Source: an uncultured Collinsella sp.
GTDB lineage: Bacteria; Actinomycetota; Coriobacteriia; Coriobacteriales; Coriobacteriaceae
Direction: 5' to 3'
Length of the DNA: 16,752 nucleotides
Assembly (NCBI GenBank): GCA_900757385.1
Contig: CAAENO010000050.1
Coordinates: 1-16,752 of the forward strand
Part shown: positions 12,746 through 16,752 of the stretch, piece after piece
Numbering within the stretch: position 1 is the first letter of the stretch
How the letters are laid out: the number at the start of each line of letters is the position of its first letter
Program-made: the position numbers and the translations under genes
The notes under the pieces: model-generated
Told to the model about the DNA's origin: nothing
Databases searched by the model: none
Seen by the model: the letters and a program-made list of their open reading frames with translations, nothing else

Positions 12746-15241
12746 GTGACGGAACAGAAGATGAGCCCGCAGGCTATCGAGGTGCGTGGCGCGCGCGTGC
12801 ACAACCTCAAGGACATCGATATTGATATTCCGCTGGGAAAGCTCGTGGGCATTGCCGGCGTGTCGGGTTCGGGCAAGAGTTCGCTGGCACTGGGGGTTCT
12901 TTATGCCGAGGGCTCGCGTCGCTATCTGGAGGCGCTCAGCACCTATACCCGCCGACGGCTCACCCAGGCCGAGCACGCTCAGGTGGATGAAGTGCTGCAC
13001 GTGCCGGCGGCACTCGCGTTGCATCAGCGTCCCAGTGTGCCGGGCGTGCGCTCGACCTTTGGCACCATGACCGAGCTCAACAATAGCCTGCGTCTGCTCT
13101 TTAGCCGCTGCGCCCATCACGTGTGCCCGCATTGTGGGGCGCGTGTGGAGCCGAGCCTTAACGTGGCTGCGGGCCTGTCGCTCACGTGCCCCGCATGCGG
13201 TCACGAGTTCTACGCGCCGGGCGCCGAGGACCTTGCCTTTAACAGCGGCGGCGCGTGTCCTACCTGCGGCGGTACCGGCGTCATGCGCGAGGTGGACGAG
13301 GCGAGTCTGGTGCCCGACGAGTCAAAGACCATCAACGAGGGCGCGGTGCTTCCCTGGGGCACGCTCATGTGGGATCTGATGAAGCAGGTGGCTGGCGAGA
13401 TGGGTGTGCGCACCGACGTGCCGTTTAACCAGCTCACGCCTGCCGAGCGCGATATCGTGTTTCATGGTCCGGCGGTTAAGAAGCACATTCTTTACGTTCC
13501 CAAAAACGGCGAGGGCGCCACGCCGCTCGACTTTACCTATTACAACGCCGTCTATACCGTTGAGAATGCGCTCGCCAAGGTTAAGGACGATAAGGGACTT
13601 AAGCGCGTAGCTCGCTTTTTGCGCGAGGGCCCGTGCCGCGATTGCGGCGGCACGCGTCTCTCCGAGGCTGCGCGCCAGCCCCAGGTGCGTGGTATCAATC
13701 TGGCACAGGCGGCGGCCATGACGCTGGGCGAGGCGATTGAGTGGGTGCGCGAGGTGCCTTCATCCTTGCCGGCCGAGATGCGGCCCATGGCGACGGACAT
13801 CTGCGATTCGTTTTTGAGCACGGCGCGTCGCCTGGTCGACCTGGGGCTCGACTACCTTTCGCTCGACCGCGCCGGTGCCACGCTATCCACAGGTGAGCGC
13901 CAGCGCGTGCAACTTGCCCGCGTGGTACGCAACCGCTCGACGGGCGTGCTCTATGTGCTCGATGAGCCTTCGATCGGCCTGCATCCTGCTAACGTTGACG
14001 GCCTGGTAGGCGTGATGCGCGATCTGGTGGTCGACGGCAATACCGTGGTTGTTGTCGACCACGACACGCGCGTGCTGGCAGAAGCCGACTATCTGGTCGA
14101 GATGGGCCCCGTTGCGGGAGCAGGCGGCGGCCATGTAATCGCCGCCGGTACGGTAGACGAGGTCGAACAATCGCAGGGCAGCCGCATCGCGCCGTTCTTG
14201 CGCTCGGGCCCCAAGCGTCTGCGCCCGCAGGTGGCTGACGACGAAATGTTCGACCTAGGCCATATCCGCATGGCGACCGATGCCATCCATACCGTCAAAC
14301 CACTCGAAGTCGATATCCCGCGCGGCCGCCTTGTCGCGGTGACGGGTGTTTCGGGTTCGGGCAAGACGACACTGGTGCTCGAGACGCTCATCCCGGCGCT
14401 CAAGGCGCAAGCGGCCGGCGAGCGCCTGCCAAAGCACGTGCGTTGGATCGATGCCGAGGGCATCGCGCGCGCCAACCTGATTGACGCCACGCCCATCGGC
14501 GCCAACGTGCGCTCGACGGTAGCGACCTATGCCGACATCCATGATGAGCTGCGCCGCGCCTTCGCCCGTACGCCCGAGGCCAAGGCGGCAGGATATAAAG
14601 CGGGTGCCTTTAGCTACAACACTGGCGCTTTGCGTTGCCCCACGTGCGATGGCACGGGCTCGATATCACTTGACGTGCAGTTTTTGCCCGATGTCGAGAT
14701 CGTCTGTCCTGCATGTCGCGGCTCGCGTTATGCAGACGCGGCCTCGCATATCCATCGTGAGGGCAGGGACGGGAGCCTGCTTACGTTGCCGCAGCTCATG
14801 GACATGAGCGTGGACGAGGCCCTCGATGCCACACTGGGACTCAAGAAAGTCCAGGCGCGCTTGCAGACCCTGCATGACTTGGGCTTGGGCTACCTCACGC
14901 TTGGCGAGCCCACGCCGGCGCTTTCGGGCGGCGAGGCGCAGCGACTTAAGCTTGCGAGCGAGATGGGCCGTGTGCAGGACGATGCCGCATTCGTGTTCGA
15001 CGAGCCCACCATCGGTCTGCATCCGCTCGATGTTCAGGTACTGCTGAGTGTGTTTGACGGACTCGTTGCCAAGGGCGCCACGGTTATCGTGATCGAACAC
15101 GACCTCGACCTTATCCGTAACGCCGATTACGTGATCGACATGGGTCCGGGTGGCGGCGACGCGGGCGGGCAAATCGTCTGCACCGGTACGCCGGGCGACA
15201 TCACGGCCTGCTCCAAGAGCATTACCGGTCGCTACCTATAA
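12746..15241 (+). CDS. UvrA-like ABC ATPase lacking the UvrB-binding domain
   Basis: About 831 residues against about 940 in canonical UvrA. First Walker A is GVSGSGKSS (near 39-47), second GVSGSGKTT in the C-terminal half. Signature motifs are LSTGERQRVQLA (first) and LSGGEAQRLKLA (second), each followed by a Walker B (LYVLDEPSIGLHP, FVFDEPTIGLHP). Zinc modules are CPHC...CPAC, CPTCGGTG, CRDCGGT and CPTCDGTG...CPAC. After CPHCG the protein goes almost directly to the next cysteines, so the roughly 110-residue UvrB-binding domain is absent. Such paralogues occur in actinobacteria and in drug self-resistance; they need not act in UvrABC repair. The start is uncertain: GTG 12746 (after AGGG), ATG 12761, or ATG 12728 overlapping the ATPase stop. 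Confidence 0.88.
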   Translation: MTEQKMSPQAIEVRGARVHNLKDIDIDIPLGKLVGIAGVSGSGKSSLALGVLYAEGSRRYLEALSTYTRRRLTQAEHAQVDEVLHVPAALALHQRPSVPGVRSTFGTMTELNNSLRLLFSRCAHHVCPHCGARVEPSLNVAAGLSLTCPACGHEFYAPGAEDLAFNSGGACPTCGGTGVMREVDEASLVPDESKTINEGAVLPWGTLMWDLMKQVAGEMGVRTDVPFNQLTPAERDIVFHGPAVKKHILYVPKNGEGATPLDFTYYNAVYTVENALAKVKDDKGLKRVARFLREGPCRDCGGTRLSEAARQPQVRGINLAQAAAMTLGEAIEWVREVPSSLPAEMRPMATDICDSFLSTARRLVDLGLDYLSLDRAGATLSTGERQRVQLARVVRNRSTGVLYVLDEPSIGLHPANVDGLVGVMRDLVVDGNTVVVVDHDTRVLAEADYLVEMGPVAGAGGGHVIAAGTVDEVEQSQGSRIAPFLRSGPKRLRPQVADDEMFDLGHIRMATDAIHTVKPLEVDIPRGRLVAVTGVSGSGKTTLVLETLIPALKAQAAGERLPKHVRWIDAEGIARANLIDATPIGANVRSTVATYADIHDELRRAFARTPEAKAAGYKAGAFSYNTGALRCPTCDGTGSISLDVQFLPDVEIVCPACRGSRYADAASHIHREGRDGSLLTLPQLMDMSVDEALDATLGLKKVQARLQTLHDLGLGYLTLGEPTPALSGGEAQRLKLASEMGRVQDDAAFVFDEPTIGLHPLDVQVLLSVFDGLVAKGATVIVIEHDLDLIRNADYVIDMGPGGGDAGGQIVCTGTPGDITACSKSITGRYL

Positions 15242-15243
15242 CC

Positions 15244-15278
15244 GAATGTGACAAAGGGGCGGTCCCTTTGTCACATTC
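15244..15278. repeat. Palindromic element, copy 2
   Basis: GAATGTGACAAAGGGGC (15244-15260) pairs with 15262-15278 over 17 bp, one of them G-U, around a single central base. The core 15246-15276 matches the core of copy 1 (11518-11548) at 29 of 31 positions. It starts three bases after the UvrA-like stop and, on the other strand, contributes the final ATG and TGA stop of trmL. No T-run follows on either strand. Confidence 0.82.
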
Positions 15279-15870
15279 CCGGAAAGCCTGTCTGACGGAG
15301 GGCTTCGTAGAGGACGATGGCGGCGCTGTTGGAGAGGTTGAGTGCGCTGATGCGGTAGTCGTTCGGGTCGACGAAGTTGCCGCAGATATCCTGCTGAAGG
15401 ATGGCCTCGTGGCTGTCCTCGATATGCCCGAGCGCCTCCTCGTGGGCCTCCCAGACTTCGGCGTTATCGAGCGAATCACAGTCGCGCAGCATGGGAATGC
15501 GCTCGCAGCATGCGGGCGCCGCGGCAAGCAGGTCTTCGGGAATGCCCGAGCTCTCACTGCCAAAGACCAAGTAGTCGCCATCGTGGTAGGTACTCTGAGC
15601 ATAGGTGCGGCGTGCCTTTTTGGTCAACAGATGCAGGCGCTCGTCGGCGGGGGAGAGACCGTTGCGCGCAAGGAAATCCTCCCAGCCGGCATAGGTCGTC
15701 ACGTCCAAGTTTTGCCAGTAGCCCAGACCGGCGCGACGTACCGTCTTGTCGTCGAGCGAAAACCCCAGTGGCTCCACCAGATGCAGGCGGGCGCCGGTAA
15801 CCACGCAGGTGCGGCCGATATTGCCCGTATTGGCCGGAATCTCGGGCGCATACAGCACAATGTTGAACAT
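15271..15870 (-). CDS. trmL: tRNA (cytidine(34)-2'-O)-methyltransferase TrmL, with an insertion
   Basis: A 199-residue SPOUT methyltransferase that methylates the ribose of wobble base 34 in certain leucine tRNAs. Family features are 'MFNIVLYAPEIPANTGNIGR' (1-20), 'LHLVEPLGFSLDDKTVRRAG' (29-48), the SAM-knot segment 'YLVFGSESSGIPEDLL' (100-115) and 'ALNLSNSAAIVLYEALRQTGF' (176-196). E. coli TrmL is 157 residues. The extra length is an acidic insert at about 129-174, between 'RIPM' and 'ALNLSN', where the family normally has only a few residues. I use the ATG at 15868-15870, with AAGGAG five bases upstream. A longer in-frame opening to 16083 runs through a terminator and is rejected. The last ATG and TGA stop lie inside palindrome copy 2. 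Confidence 0.92.
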   Translation of the reverse strand: MFNIVLYAPEIPANTGNIGRTCVVTGARLHLVEPLGFSLDDKTVRRAGLGYWQNLDVTTYAGWEDFLARNGLSPADERLHLLTKKARRTYAQSTYHDGDYLVFGSESSGIPEDLLAAAPACCERIPMLRDCDSLDNAEVWEAHEEALGHIEDSHEAILQQDICGNFVDPNDYRISALNLSNSAAIVLYEALRQTGFPGM

Positions 15871-15891
15871 GAATCTCCTTGGCTCAGAACG

Positions 15892-15926
15892 AAAAACCAC
15901 CACGAAGGGCACCTTCGTGGTGGTTT
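15892..15926 (-). terminator. Rho-independent terminator of the CobW-family gene
   Basis: A perfect 15-bp stem, AAACCACCACGAAGG (15894-15908) with 15912-15926, and loop GCA. On the minus strand it is followed by five T. It lies between the CobW-family stop and the trmL start, so trmL must have its own promoter or depend on readthrough. Confidence 0.88.
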
Positions 15927-15965
15927 GGCGGTTACGTAGGCGGAAAAATGCCCGCTTGGATAAAC

Positions 15966-16752
15966 CTAGGCGCGGTGCCAGTCGGTCAGACAAGCATCGA
16001 GGGAGGCGATGAGCGCATCCTTGTCCATGTGACGGCCGATGATGCACAAGCTCGTCATGCGGTCGCCCGTCTCGTCGTCCCAAATTTGCATGATCTCGGG
16101 GTTCTCGTCGATGATCTTCTGCTTCTCGCCCTCGGGCGCCGAGTCGACAAACAGGCCATTCTCCATCAGGCGCATCTGGTGGCCGGCCTGCTCAAACATG
16201 TAGCACATATCCGGATCGCCGGTCTGCCACAGCGGACCCTTGACGCGAATGACCTCGTCGGGCCACTCCTGCTCAACAAAATCGGTGAACTTCTGCAGGT
16301 CAAACGGCTTGCGGCGCGAGTACACAAAGGTCTCGATATCGTACTCGAGCACCTCGGGGTCGTCGTGCTCTTCGGGATGCTCCATGGCCTCGATCCAGGC
16401 GGCGGAGTTGTAGGCGCGCATAAAGTCGAAGCGGCCGGTGTCGAGCAACTCCTCCATGGGAACCTCGCCGTTTTGAGCCTCGACGATCACGGCGTCCTTC
16501 TGCAGGCTGCGCACGATGGCCTTAAGCTCGGCGATTTGCTCAGGGCTCACGGTATCGGTCTTGTTGAGGATCAGCGTGGAGCAGAACTCGATCTGCTGGA
16601 TGAGCAGGCTTTCGATGTCGTCCTCGTCGATATCTTCTGCCAGCAGGTCGCGACCGCCGTTGAACTCGTCGTACATGCGGGCGCAGTCGACCACGGCCAC
16701 GATGTTGTCGAGCGCGAGCTTGGGCTCGCCGCCCACCTTGGCCTCGTCGCAG
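15966..16752 (-). CDS. CobW/COG0523 family GTPase, C-terminal part (gene cut by window edge)
   Basis: The frame runs open to the right edge, so the N-terminus with the Walker A loop and the usual CxCC motif is outside. About 261 residues are visible. They begin CDEAKVGGEPKLALDN, then 'NIVAVVDCARMYDEF', the conserved G3-following strand, and the G4 motif NKTD in 'CSTLILNKTD'. A linker follows, then a CobW_C domain with 'RRKPFDLQKFTDFVEQEWPDEVIRVKG' and 'PLWQTGDPDMCYMFEQAG'. COG0523 GTPases are metal chaperones or metallocentre-assembly factors, often zinc-related; the metal cannot be told here. The sequence is strongly acidic (EDIDEDDIE). A terminator follows the stop, so it is not transcribed together with trmL unless readthrough occurs. 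Confidence 0.9.
   Translation of the reverse strand, partial: CDEAKVGGEPKLALDNIVAVVDCARMYDEFNGGRDLLAEDIDEDDIESLLIQQIEFCSTLILNKTDTVSPEQIAELKAIVRSLQKDAVIVEAQNGEVPMEELLDTGRFDFMRAYNSAAWIEAMEHPEEHDDPEVLEYDIETFVYSRRKPFDLQKFTDFVEQEWPDEVIRVKGPLWQTGDPDMCYMFEQAGHQMRLMENGLFVDSAPEGEKQKIIDENPEIMQIWDDETGDRMTSLCIIGRHMDKDALIASLDACLTDWHRA

Noticed and set aside
15871..16083. N-terminal extension of trmL
   Set aside because: The extra frame overlaps the CobW-family gene and crosses a strong terminator. The ATG at 15870 has AAGGAG and matches the TrmL N-terminus.
1..16752. CRISPR array, transposase genes, prophage or tRNA-linked attachment sites
   Set aside because: No regularly spaced repeats, no integrase or transposase frames and no tRNA genes were seen anywhere in the window.

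Overview
The window looks like a chromosomal segment of a high-GC actinobacterium of the class Coriobacteriia, most likely Collinsella or a close relative. This is inferred from the base composition, the very regular AAGGAG-type ribosome binding sites and the style of the proteins. No species call can be proved without a search. There are sixteen protein genes, one of them cut by the right edge. No rRNA, tRNA, CRISPR array, transposase or phage structural gene was seen.

Left part (1-5700): a queuosine-precursor (VUT/YhhQ family) transporter, preceded by a short hairpin plus A-rich tail that resembles a preQ1-I riboswitch, is followed by a short-chain dehydrogenase and a strong terminator. Convergent to these are uracil-DNA glycosylase (ung) and a DMT/EamA transporter. 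The DMT gene is divergent from a LysR regulator that may control it. A MATE efflux transporter runs convergent to the LysR gene.

Middle (5700-9280): an RlmA-type 23S rRNA guanine methyltransferase, a four-helix membrane protein of unknown function, a 47-residue single-helix membrane protein, an RsmJ-type 16S rRNA methyltransferase, a small CxxC 'CGGWH' protein and a GNAT acetyltransferase. The last two are divergent, and the DNA between them is a 32-bp perfect-arm palindrome that reads as the same promoter on both strands.

Right part (9280-16752): a GC-rich structured leader; a TetM-like ribosomal-protection GTPase; a two-gene unit of a AAA ATPase and a short UvrA paralogue lacking the UvrB-binding domain; TrmL (tRNA wobble ribose methyltransferase) with an unusual ~45-residue insert in its cofactor loop; and the C-terminal part of a CobW/COG0523 GTPase. 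The ATPase-UvrA pair is bracketed by two nearly identical 31-nt palindromes (29 of 31 positions equal). Each palindrome also supplies the last Met codon and the TGA stop of a neighbouring gene. A different inverted repeat starts directly after the RlmA stop codon. These stop-codon-hugging palindromes are the most unusual structure in the window.

Functionally the region is a mix of housekeeping translation maintenance (three RNA methyltransferases, a queuosine-precursor importer, a ribosome-rescue-type GTPase), DNA repair (ung, a UvrA paralogue) and small-molecule export.
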